64,000 nt of DNA from Albibacterium bauzanense (GTDB lineage Bacteria > Bacteroidota > Bacteroidia > Sphingobacteriales > Sphingobacteriaceae), in NCBI RefSeq assembly GCF_004339765.1, contig NZ_SMGO01000001.1:620001-684000 (forward strand), given 5' to 3'. The notes beneath the pieces were generated by a model that was not told where the DNA came from, did no database searches, and worked only from the letters and a program-made list of their open reading frames with translations. This document shows positions 36,254-44,888 of this stretch, piece after piece. The position numbers and the translations under genes are program-made. Positions within the stretch are counted from its first letter, which is position 1. Every line of letters starts with the position of its first letter.

Positions 36254-36555
36254 TTAGAGTCTTATCATGATCATACCTTTTAGTACTTTCTTTGCCTCTT
36301 CTTCTCTCAGGTCTCTTAACCTTTTTGAGGATAGATTTTGGAGTTTGGATGAGACATTGTACCATCGGTAATAAAGATTAAATGCACCGAAAATTTATTT
36401 TTTCTTAATAGGGCAATTGTTCCACCGCAAGCTAAAGATTCGTCATCAGGATGAGGCACCAAAATCAACGAATTTCCGATAACTGAACTACTTGAATCTG
36501 ATATTATAGGTCCTTTGATAAAAGAAGAGTCGAGAGCAGCCTTTAAAGTTTCCAT
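36254..36555 (-). pseudogene. PIG-L family deacetylase, frameshifted and truncated
   Basis: The first 79 codons encode the N-terminal half of a PIG-L/LmbE zinc deacetylase, including the metal site PHPDDESLACGGTIALL (about residues 34-50) and TDGTMSHPNSK. The frame then stops at 36316-36318. One base out of frame the family continues as RLRDLREEEAKKVLKG, and adding one A to the five-A run at 36322-36326 would restore it; even so it stops at 36254-36256 after about 100 codons instead of 220-250. The metal-binding histidine pair near the C-terminus is missing. It is therefore non-functional. Related loci often pair PIG-L with glycosyltransferase genes, as here. Confidence 0.85.
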
Positions 36556-36619
36556 ATGAGGTTTTTAACCTAAACAATTTCACAGCAAAACAGTTCTAGA
36601 TAAAAAGACAGATCCGGTT

Positions 36620-37792
36620 ATGAGTTATAAAGAAAGTCCTTTTCAATCCTTTTGGATGGGAGGTTTTGAATGCAGTGATAAGATTAACTGCTTTGGTGAT
36701 CGCGTAGACTTATTAAAGGAAACAGACCATATCAATCAGTTAAAATCTGACTACGAAATGCTTCTACAGATGAATATCGATACTGTCAGAGAAGGAATTC
36801 GTTGGAGCGTTGTAGAAACTAAGCCATTTCATTACGATTTTGATACGGTAAAGTTCATGATGGATACAGGAGATCAGCTTGGTATACAACAAGTATGGGA
36901 TCTTTGCCATTTCGGTTACCCTGATGACCTATCACCTCTGCATCCACAATTTACTCAGCGATTTGTAGGACTGTGTACTGCTTTTGCTAATTTTTTCATT
37001 GAGAACTATGGGAAGAAAGAACTCATCATCACTCCCATCAATGAAGTAAGTTTTATATCCTGGTTAGGAGGAGAAGCCGCCGGAACGGTTCCTTTTTGTA
37101 CAGCAGAAGGATGGAACGTGAAATATAAACTTATGCATGCTTACATTGAAGGTGTTAAGTGTTTGAAAAAAATTAACCCTAATTTTAAGATACTTAGTAC
37201 TGAACCTTTGGTAAGCATAATTCCAAATTTAGATTCGACAGAAGAGCAAATTAAATTGGCACAAGCTGCTCATGAGAATCAATTCCAGGTACTTGACATG
37301 TTAACCGGAAAGATTTGTCCGGAATTAGGCGGCACACCCGAATGTGTTGATATAATAGGCCTAAATTTCTATTATAATAACCAATGGGTTCATAATAGCA
37401 TTGAAGGAATTTTTTTACCATGGGCTAATGAACATTCTGATCCAAGGTGGCGCCCTTTACATTCATTAATTGAAGAGGTTTATCAACGTTATCATTTCCC
37501 GATAATACTAGCTGAAACCAGCCATAGCGGAGAACATCGTCCTAACTGGATACATTTCATTTCTGATGAATGTAATATCGTATTAAGTAAAGGTATTCCT
37601 TTCTGGGGTATATGTATATATCCTATTATTGACCGGCCAGATTGGGACCATTTAGATAAATGGCACCATTCTGGGGTTTGGGATCATATTTCTGAAAATG
37701 GAATAAGAAGACAGCTTAATGAAGAATACGCCAATAAAATAATTGATTGCCAGCTTATATCTTCAAATTATATATCGAAAACTAGGTTATAA
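36620..37792 (+). CDS. GH1-like clan GH-A glycoside hydrolase (beta-glucosidase-related)
   Basis: A 390-residue TIM-barrel protein without a signal peptide. It has FWMGGFECSD at the start, TPINEVSF with the putative acid/base Glu (about residue 139) and ILAETSHSG with the putative nucleophile Glu (about 299), an arrangement of clan GH-A. It is shorter and divergent from typical GH1 beta-glucosidases. It is divergent from the glf/glycosyltransferase/PIG-L set, with which homologues are often linked, so it may act on or remodel the glycan or a glycolipid made there rather than feed on plant sugar. Confidence 0.75.
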   Translation: MSYKESPFQSFWMGGFECSDKINCFGDRVDLLKETDHINQLKSDYEMLLQMNIDTVREGIRWSVVETKPFHYDFDTVKFMMDTGDQLGIQQVWDLCHFGYPDDLSPLHPQFTQRFVGLCTAFANFFIENYGKKELIITPINEVSFISWLGGEAAGTVPFCTAEGWNVKYKLMHAYIEGVKCLKKINPNFKILSTEPLVSIIPNLDSTEEQIKLAQAAHENQFQVLDMLTGKICPELGGTPECVDIIGLNFYYNNQWVHNSIEGIFLPWANEHSDPRWRPLHSLIEEVYQRYHFPIILAETSHSGEHRPNWIHFISDECNIVLSKGIPFWGICIYPIIDRPDWDHLDKWHHSGVWDHISENGIRRQLNEEYANKIIDCQLISSNYISKTRL

Positions 37793-37815
37793 TTTCGTCT
37801 AAGCTCTGATCGTCT

Positions 37816-39195
37816 TTAATCATCCAGATCAACTAATTTCATTTTTGGAACCAGGGCTTTCATTATTACCCATGCAATTAGATAGGAAACAGCACAAATT
37901 GCAAACATAATTGAATAACCAGTATGGAGATCGCCGATGCTATCATAATAATCGAAAAGCGCACCAGCCAGTTTACTCATTACTACACCGCCTATACCAC
38001 CAGCCATGCCACCTATTCCTACAACGGACCCCACTGTAATATTAGGAAACATATCTGATACGGTAGTAAAGATATTTGCAGACCACGCCTGATGTGCAGA
38101 AGCTCCAATTCCTATTAAAATTACCGGTATCCAATAGCTAATATCGCCCAAAGGCTGGGCTAATAAAACTAATAAAGGAATAAAGGCTATAATAAGCATT
38201 GCTTTCATCCGACCATCGTATGCATTATATCCTTTTTTAATGTAATACATTGGAAACCAACCACCCCCAATACTACCGAACATGGTCAAACCATATAATA
38301 CCCCAAGCGGGATCATAATATCGGTTCCTGTCATACCATACTCTGCCTTCAGATATGATGGTAACCAGAACAGGAAAAACCACCATACACCATCGGTCAT
38401 GAATTTACCAATAGTAAAAGCCCATGTTTGCCTGTAAGTCAATAGCTTTGTCCAGCGAACTCTTTTAGCTACAACCTCTTCCTTATCAACAGGTATTTCA
38501 ACAATTTCATTATCACTTTGAATGTAGGCTAATTCTTCAGCAAAAAGTCTTTTTTGCTTTTCGGGTTTTTCATAAAACCAGAACCAAAGAATTAACCAAA
38601 GAAAACCAACAGCACCTATACCAATAAATGTACTCTGCCATCCCCAATGTAATGCCATCCAGGGCACAGTTAACGGAGCTATAATGGCTCCTACAGTTGA
38701 ACCTGAATTAAATATACCTGTAGCAAAAGAGCGATCTTTCTTCGGGAAATACTCTGCGGTAGCTTTAATAGCAGCAGGAAAATTACCAGACTCGCCAACA
38801 CCTAAAAAAGAACGTGCTAAAATAAATCCAATAACAGAAACTGATAAACCTGTTATCCCAACAAGGCCCAAAATGGAAACAACTCCTTCGCCTAATGGAA
38901 TTGCATAAGCATGTAGAATGGCCGCGATAGACCAAACTATAATTGCTACTGCAAAGCCCAACTTTGTTCCAAGGCGATCAATGATGCGCCCTGCAAAAAG
39001 CATTGAAAAAGCATATACGAATTGAAACGCCGATGTAATATTTGCATAATCAGTATTGGTCCAGTTAAACTTCTCTTCCAACATAGGATGAAGCAAACTC
39101 AGAACCTGCCTATCCAAATAATTAATCGTAGTGGCTGCAAAAAGCAGTGCACAAATTGTCCATCTATAATTGCCTAAGGGCTTAGTAGCGTTCAT
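37816..39195 (-). CDS. exuT: MFS hexuronate transporter (ExuT-like)
   Basis: A 459-residue 12-helix carrier of the anion:cation symporter family, with INYLDRQVLSLLHPMLEEKF near the N-terminus (the family NYxDR motif), LGVGESGNFPAAIKATAEYF (about 133-152) and the central loop. These match ExuT/GudP-type hexuronate or aldarate symporters. The ATG at 39195 overlaps the uxaC stop as ATGA, the usual coupling, so it is preferred over an ATG four codons upstream. It is the last gene of the hexuronate operon and should bring glucuronate or galacturonate across the inner membrane. Confidence 0.88.
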   Translation of the reverse strand: MNATKPLGNYRWTICALLFAATTINYLDRQVLSLLHPMLEEKFNWTNTDYANITSAFQFVYAFSMLFAGRIIDRLGTKLGFAVAIIVWSIAAILHAYAIPLGEGVVSILGLVGITGLSVSVIGFILARSFLGVGESGNFPAAIKATAEYFPKKDRSFATGIFNSGSTVGAIIAPLTVPWMALHWGWQSTFIGIGAVGFLWLILWFWFYEKPEKQKRLFAEELAYIQSDNEIVEIPVDKEEVVAKRVRWTKLLTYRQTWAFTIGKFMTDGVWWFFLFWLPSYLKAEYGMTGTDIMIPLGVLYGLTMFGSIGGGWFPMYYIKKGYNAYDGRMKAMLIIAFIPLLVLLAQPLGDISYWIPVILIGIGASAHQAWSANIFTTVSDMFPNITVGSVVGIGGMAGGIGGVVMSKLAGALFDYYDSIGDLHTGYSIMFAICAVSYLIAWVIMKALVPKMKLVDLDD

Positions 39196-40601
39196 CGTAT
39201 GTTCCATCCGAAATATTTATTTGCATTATTAAAGGAAATGTCTTCTATAATTTTACCTACCCATTCCATATTGTTAGGTATCTCACCATTTTCGATTTCA
39301 GTACCAAAGAGATCGCATAATAAGCGTCTGAAATATTCATGACGAGGGAAGGATAAGAAACTTCTTGAATCTGTCAGCATTCCTACAAAATGACTAAGCA
39401 GCCCCATATTCGACAAGGCATTTATCTGCCTGGTCATGCCATCTTTTTGATCGAGGAACCACCATGCCGAACCATATTGAATTTTCCCGGCTACAGACCC
39501 GTCATTGAAGTTACCAATCATGGTAGCAAACAAATCATTATCACTCGGATTAAGATTATACAGTATTGTTTTAGCTAATTTATTATCTCTGTCAAGTCTA
39601 TCAAGGAACTTAGACAGTGCTCTTCCTTGTGAGAAATCTCCTATTGAATCCCAACCAGTATCAGGGCCTAAATGGCTCATCATCCGGCTATTATTATTTC
39701 TTAAAGCTCCTAAATGATATTGCTGTACCCATCCTTTTTCAGCATCCCATTCAGCAAACTCTACTAACATGGCTGATTTGAATTTACGATGTTCTGTTAT
39801 TGAAACTTCCTTACCCGCAATAGCTTTGTCGAAGATTCTGCTGATTTCCTCTTTGGTATAGTCATCAGAATAAACTTCTTCTAATCCATGATCAGATACG
39901 GTACAGCCCATTTTGGCAAAGAAATTATGCCTGTTCTTTAATGCAGTTAAAAAACCTGAATAAGTTGAGATGGAAATATCAGCTGCCGATTCAAGCTTTG
40001 CTACATAAGCACTAAATTTACTTAGATTATCTAAGTTCATCGCATTATCTGGTCGGAAAGCTGGTAAAACAGGAATTTCATATCCCTCATCTTTAAGCTG
40101 TTGATGAAAATTAAGTGAGTCTGTCGGATCATCCGTAGTACAAACCATTTTTACATTCATTTTCTTTAGGAGACCTCTTACTCGAAAATCTTCGGTCTGT
40201 AGCTTTTCCTGACATTGATCATAAATTCTATCGGCACTTTTCCCATCCAATACTTCATGGATATCAAAATACCGCTGTAATTCCAGGTGAGTCCAATGAT
40301 ACAGAGGGTTTCTCAATGTATAAGGAACTGTTTCAGCCCATTTACGAAACTTCTCTCTATCCGGCTTATCACCTGTGATATAGCTTTCGTCAACACCATT
40401 GGAACGAAGTGCACGCCATTTATAATGATCGCCATTAAGCCATACCTGACTAATATTTTCAAACTGAGTATTTTCTGCAATTTGCTGCTGTGGCAAATGA
40501 CAATGATAATCAATGATGGGCATTTTAGCTGCATAATCATGATACAGCGTCTGTGCAGTTTTAGTATTCAATAAAAAGTCCTTATCTAAAAATTGTTTCA
40601 T
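39192..40601 (-). CDS. uxaC: Glucuronate isomerase
   Basis: UxaC converts D-glucuronate to D-fructuronate and D-galacturonate to D-tagaturonate. The 469-residue protein starts MKQFLDKDFLLNTKTAQTLY; the ATG at 40601 is chosen over one 21 codons upstream because it matches the family. Landmarks are the metal-site IIDYHCHLPQQQIAENTQF (about 30-48), CTTDDPTDSL (about 162-171), and C-terminal MLTDSRSFLSFPRHEYFRR. It is coupled to exuT downstream and lies 38 bp after uxaA. Confidence 0.97.
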   Translation of the reverse strand: MKQFLDKDFLLNTKTAQTLYHDYAAKMPIIDYHCHLPQQQIAENTQFENISQVWLNGDHYKWRALRSNGVDESYITGDKPDREKFRKWAETVPYTLRNPLYHWTHLELQRYFDIHEVLDGKSADRIYDQCQEKLQTEDFRVRGLLKKMNVKMVCTTDDPTDSLNFHQQLKDEGYEIPVLPAFRPDNAMNLDNLSKFSAYVAKLESAADISISTYSGFLTALKNRHNFFAKMGCTVSDHGLEEVYSDDYTKEEISRIFDKAIAGKEVSITEHRKFKSAMLVEFAEWDAEKGWVQQYHLGALRNNNSRMMSHLGPDTGWDSIGDFSQGRALSKFLDRLDRDNKLAKTILYNLNPSDNDLFATMIGNFNDGSVAGKIQYGSAWWFLDQKDGMTRQINALSNMGLLSHFVGMLTDSRSFLSFPRHEYFRRLLCDLFGTEIENGEIPNNMEWVGKIIEDISFNNANKYFGWNIR

Positions 40602-40639
40602 CTTTATTAGTTTTATCTGTTTTGCTTCTGAATACAGTA

Positions 40640-42283
40640 TTATAGCGATATACCGCGTTTCCAAGGAATAAAATCATCTTGATTAAGCTGTACTGCCTTA
40701 GGAATAACTTCTCCGGATGCCGCTTTAATACAATACTCAAGGATCTCCTCTCCCATTTCTTCAATGGTTCTATCTCCTGAAATAATTGGACCGCAATCAA
40801 TATCGATGATGTCTCCCATCCTACTCGTGAGCTTACTATTTGATGATACCTTTATAACCGGACAAACGGGATTACCAGTAGGTGTACCAAGGCCGGTAGT
40901 AAATAAGATAAGTGTCGCCCCGCTCGCTGCCTTTCCTGTAGTTGCTTCTACATCATTTCCAGGCGTACAAACAAGGTTCAGACCTGGCTTAACAGCAAGC
41001 TCTGTATAATCCAACACATCAACAATAGGGGCCGTTCCACCTTTCTTAACCGCTCCATTACTTTTAATAGCATCGGTAATCAATCCATCCCGAATATTAC
41101 CGGGTGAAGGGTTCATATGAAATCCTGAACCCACACTTTCAGCAGAATCGCTATAAGCGGTCATCAATGAAATGAACTTTCTGGCAGCAGCTTCATCGAC
41201 CGTACGATCAATTATATTTTGCTCAGTTCCACACAGTTCCGGAAACTCGGCTAATAATACCTTTCCTCCCAATGCAACCAATAGATCTGAACAATAACCA
41301 ACAGCAGGATTAGCAGATATCCCGCTAAAACCATCACTTCCTCCGCATTTTACACCAATCGTTAATTTACTTAAAGGAGCCGCTTTCCTGGTTATTTTGT
41401 TCACTTCAGTTAAGCTCACAAAAGTTTTCTGAATGGCAGTCATAATTAATTGCTCCTCACTCAATGATCGCTGTTGTTCAAAGACGTGCATGGGTTTATC
41501 AAAGTTTGGATTGCGTAACTTCAGATCAGTCAAGAAGTCTTTAACCTGTAAATTCTGGCATCCTAAACTCATAACAGTTACTCCGGCAACATTAGGATGA
41601 TCTGCATAGGCTGCAAGTAGTTTACTAAGAACTTCAGAGTCTTGTCTTATACCTCCACAACCACCTTGATGGTTCAAAAACTTAATTCCGTCGACATTTT
41701 TAAACAGACGATCTACAGGCACAACAGATTCTTTAATATTTAAATCAGCACTTTGAATCTCTTTTCCTGTTTCATACAACTCACGAAGAAGATGAACTCC
41801 AGCCTTGTATTTATCTGTTACAGCATAACCTAATTCATTATGCAATGCTTCGCGAATTACATCCAGGTTCCTGTTTTCACAAAATACCATGGGTATAAAC
41901 AGCCAATAATTTGCTGTACCTACATTACCATCGCTTCTATGATAACCATTAAAAGTTCTGTCTTTGAATTTATGAACATCAGGTGCTGTCCAATGATAAT
42001 TGTAAGGGCGATATTGATACTTTGCGGCTGCATGTTTCACATTATCGGTGCTCATCCTTGAACCCATCTTCACATCAAATTGCGGTCTTCCTACTAAAGT
42101 ACCATACATAATAATGGAATCACCTTCCTTTAAATCCTCTGTAAAGAACTTATGCTTTGCAGGAATTGCCTCTTTCAACAGATAAGATATCCCCTTATAT
42201 TCAACAGTCTCTCCTGCTTGTAAATCTTGCAGGGCAACTAACACGTTATCATTAGGGTGCACCTTTAATACTCGATACAACAT
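40640..42283 (-). CDS. uxaA: Altronate dehydratase
   Basis: UxaA dehydrates D-altronate to 2-keto-3-deoxy-D-gluconate (KDG) using iron. The 547-residue protein has the N-terminal SAF domain (VLKVHPNDNVLVALQDLQAG and on, about residues 5-90) and the large C-terminal domain with HQGGCGGIRQDSEVL (about 198-212), GVKCGGSDGFSGISANPA (about 315-332) and CTPGNDVEATTGKAASGATL. All are intact. It sits between uxaB and uxaC in the operon. It could act on mannonate only if misassigned; UxuA is a different family. Confidence 0.97.
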   Translation of the reverse strand: MLYRVLKVHPNDNVLVALQDLQAGETVEYKGISYLLKEAIPAKHKFFTEDLKEGDSIIMYGTLVGRPQFDVKMGSRMSTDNVKHAAAKYQYRPYNYHWTAPDVHKFKDRTFNGYHRSDGNVGTANYWLFIPMVFCENRNLDVIREALHNELGYAVTDKYKAGVHLLRELYETGKEIQSADLNIKESVVPVDRLFKNVDGIKFLNHQGGCGGIRQDSEVLSKLLAAYADHPNVAGVTVMSLGCQNLQVKDFLTDLKLRNPNFDKPMHVFEQQRSLSEEQLIMTAIQKTFVSLTEVNKITRKAAPLSKLTIGVKCGGSDGFSGISANPAVGYCSDLLVALGGKVLLAEFPELCGTEQNIIDRTVDEAAARKFISLMTAYSDSAESVGSGFHMNPSPGNIRDGLITDAIKSNGAVKKGGTAPIVDVLDYTELAVKPGLNLVCTPGNDVEATTGKAASGATLILFTTGLGTPTGNPVCPVIKVSSNSKLTSRMGDIIDIDCGPIISGDRTIEEMGEEILEYCIKAASGEVIPKAVQLNQDDFIPWKRGISL

Positions 42284-42309
42284 CTTCTAATTATCTAAAA
42301 AACTCTTTA

Positions 42310-43779
42310 TTATTTATTTTGATTATTATTCATCTGCCGGATTACTTCTAATGCCGGATAATTCAATAAAAGCTGCAACTGTGTTTTTACTGCTTCAGCA
42401 AAACCAGAAACTTTGCTTAAATCTGTATTCCAAAGCTTCTGGTTTTTCAATATTCTATCTACCAATTCATTTAGATCATATTCTTTCCATAAAGAATTTA
42501 AAGACGACTCATCTTCAACATCTTTCATAAAAAGTAAATATGCGGCAAATCCTAAAGCCATGTATTGAGGTGCAACCTGTCGTTTGCGCGAATAGTTCTC
42601 TATTAAAGCGACTGTACGCATCTGCAATTTTGAAGTATAATTAAAACAAATGCTCTTCCAAGAATGATCCAGAAATGGATTGCTAAACCTATCAACCACA
42701 TGTCCGGCAAAGTCATTAGCTTCTGCCACAGAAATCTCTTCTCCCGTAATAGCTGGAATAATTTCTTCCTGTAATAGATGTTGCAGATAAAGAACGAAAT
42801 CTTCATTTCTCATGGCCTCTTTTACAGTTGAGAAACCACATAACAGGGCTAATCCGCATGAAAATGTATGACTACCATTCAGCAAACGCAGTTTAAGCTC
42901 TTTCAACTTTCCAATATCAGGCACAATAACCACCCCTTTATCAATACTGGCAAATGAAAGTACTCTTTTCACTTCATCACTATTAGACTCTATAGCCCAA
43001 AGCCGGAATGGTTCAACCAATATTGCTAAATCATCCATGTATCCTAATTGTAACTCTTCCTGTTTCTGGTCCTCTTTAGACAATTTTCCAGGCACAATGC
43101 GGTCAACAAGCGTATTGCAGATATGATTAGCTTGTTTAATCCAGTTAATAAAGTCTTCACCGAGATTATGGATCCGTGATAGCTCGATTATAATTTCTTT
43201 CAATTTTGACCCGTTATCACTGATCAATTCTGTAGGTAGTATAACCAGGCCTTTACTTTCATCACCCCTAAAATGCAGGAAGCGCTTGTATAGTAATGCC
43301 GTTAGCTTAGCAGGAAACGAGTGTGGAGGCTTTGCTTTTAAATCATCTTTTGTATCTAAAACAATACCTACTTCAGTGGTGTTCGATATAACAAGCTCTA
43401 ACTCATCTTTCATAGCAACATCGATTATCTCTTCCCAATCTTCATTGGCGGCAAGCACCCTGCTAATGGAAGAAATTATCTTCGACTTCTGAACCTCGTT
43501 ACCATTCTCTATTCCCTTAATATACAGTGTATAAAGACTATCTTGATCTTCAAACTCGCTTATTCCTCCTTTAACGGTGGACTTTACAACAACGACACGT
43601 CCATTAAACACGCCCTGTTGATTAGCTTTATCAATAAAGTAATCAGGCAAGCCTCGAAGTAAAACACCTGTACCAAACTGTAAAACCTTTTCAGGTAATT
43701 GATCCCAGCCTTGAACCGGGCTTGTTAACTCTTTTGATAGTTTATTTTCTTTCAAAAGAGTTTTATTCAGTTTAGCCAT
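42310..43779 (-). CDS. uxaB: Tagaturonate reductase
   Basis: UxaB reduces D-tagaturonate to D-altronate with NADH. The 489-residue length and the polyol-dehydrogenase fold fit: the N-terminal VLQFGTGVLLRGLPDYFID segment (about 32-50) is the Rossmann start, NTTEVGIVLD lies near 133, and the catalytic region KLRLLNGSHTFSCGLALLCG (about 296-315) includes the family's K-x-x-x-x-N-x-x-H pattern. A fructuronate reductase (UxuB) would be longer-range related; the partners UxaA/UxaC favour UxaB. Three bases separate it from the PmoA-like gene upstream. Confidence 0.93.
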   Translation of the reverse strand: MAKLNKTLLKENKLSKELTSPVQGWDQLPEKVLQFGTGVLLRGLPDYFIDKANQQGVFNGRVVVVKSTVKGGISEFEDQDSLYTLYIKGIENGNEVQKSKIISSISRVLAANEDWEEIIDVAMKDELELVISNTTEVGIVLDTKDDLKAKPPHSFPAKLTALLYKRFLHFRGDESKGLVILPTELISDNGSKLKEIIIELSRIHNLGEDFINWIKQANHICNTLVDRIVPGKLSKEDQKQEELQLGYMDDLAILVEPFRLWAIESNSDEVKRVLSFASIDKGVVIVPDIGKLKELKLRLLNGSHTFSCGLALLCGFSTVKEAMRNEDFVLYLQHLLQEEIIPAITGEEISVAEANDFAGHVVDRFSNPFLDHSWKSICFNYTSKLQMRTVALIENYSRKRQVAPQYMALGFAAYLLFMKDVEDESSLNSLWKEYDLNELVDRILKNQKLWNTDLSKVSGFAEAVKTQLQLLLNYPALEVIRQMNNNQNK

Positions 43780-43782
43780 TTA

Positions 43783-44850
43783 CTAATTATTAGAAGTAGC
43801 AAATGAGTCAAACGCTGCATTTACCTGATCATCAGAAAGATTACTACCAGAATTAATGAGTACTTTATATTTAAATACTACTGATTCTCCAGCTTTCAGT
43901 TTATAATCCAATGTCTCTGCGCCTTTGCTAAACTCTTTTTGTCCTAATGGGTTGGCAGCAAATAATCCATAACCACGAGCATGCCAATAGGTCGGATAAC
44001 CTACATTTCCTGGATTATCAAGAATAACCAACGAAACTGGCTCATCGCCTATTTTTCCATTTAAATTAACCCACTTGCCACGGGTAGCCCAAACGCTATC
44101 ACCTTCAATTCCTTCACTGCTACGATACAGGCCAGTTACTCCCTCATTATTCATTTGCGCAACATCAGTAGCTATTCCATTTGCATCAGTAAATTTCTCA
44201 GGTTTATCAGAAGGATGTTCCAGTTCACGAGCTAAACGAATGCCTAATAGACCTTCTTTATTATCCATAAAAGAAACATCTTCATCTAAGGCAGTCAGCT
44301 TTGTGATTAATTCAATAGCACGTTCATCACCTTCTTCAGTAAAGATATATTTGGTTTCATCCTTTAAAAGACTAGTACCATCTGGTTTCTGCCAATCCAT
44401 GGTTACTTCTAACACGGCTTTATCATTATCTGCAGTCATATTATTAACCGAAACATGCTTAATGGTGCCAAAATCACCCTTTTTCTCGTCAGGTATGGCT
44501 GTTGAGTTATTCCAAAAATCCAAGCCATTAACATTACCATAATTAAACCACATACCAACATGATGAGGGTGGTCTACACGTTCTCCCGGACGAGGATCCA
44601 TAGGCCAACCCCTTGTAACTAATGTGCCTTTTGATGTCCGCAATGGATATAATACAGGCTTCATCAATTCGTCCGGATAGATATATGAAGTAAATGGCTC
44701 ACCATCTACCGTAATATCTATACGTTTATCGGCTTCATTCTCTACTATATTAAAACGTGTTGTCTCATTAGATGGCTGTGAAGAACATGCCATAAACAAC
44801 ATCAATCCCCCTAAGATTAAGGGTTTGTATAGTTTATAATTTTTGATCAT
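43783..44850 (-). CDS. PmoA-like (DUF6807) lipoprotein
   Basis: A 355-residue lipoprotein (signal ending LFMACSS, Cys22) of the family often annotated as methane oxygenase PmoA but unrelated to methane oxidation. Landmarks are GWPMDPRPGERVDHPHHVGM, with a cluster of histidines (about 81-100), and YWHARGYGLFAANPLGQKEF near the C-terminus. It is a beta-sandwich protein of unknown activity that is repeatedly found with Gfo/Idh/MocA oxidoreductases in Bacteroidota sugar loci. Placed second in the hexuronate operon, it may process an uronide in the periplasm. Confidence 0.85.
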   Translation of the reverse strand: MIKNYKLYKPLILGGLMLFMACSSQPSNETTRFNIVENEADKRIDITVDGEPFTSYIYPDELMKPVLYPLRTSKGTLVTRGWPMDPRPGERVDHPHHVGMWFNYGNVNGLDFWNNSTAIPDEKKGDFGTIKHVSVNNMTADNDKAVLEVTMDWQKPDGTSLLKDETKYIFTEEGDERAIELITKLTALDEDVSFMDNKEGLLGIRLARELEHPSDKPEKFTDANGIATDVAQMNNEGVTGLYRSSEGIEGDSVWATRGKWVNLNGKIGDEPVSLVILDNPGNVGYPTYWHARGYGLFAANPLGQKEFSKGAETLDYKLKAGESVVFKYKVLINSGSNLSDDQVNAAFDSFATSNN

Positions 44851-44888
44851 TTTCTTTGCTTAAAAAATCTATGTATCTTATGTATCAA

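Noticed and set aside
36620..37792. Assignment of the GH1-like gene to uronide catabolism
   Set aside because: It lies next to the exuT end of the operon but on the opposite strand, has no signal peptide and no shared operator; linkage to glf is more likely.
44075..44542. 155-residue plus-strand frame over the PmoA-like gene
   Set aside because: Antisense to a conserved protein with a lipoprotein signal; Ser-rich translation without motifs.
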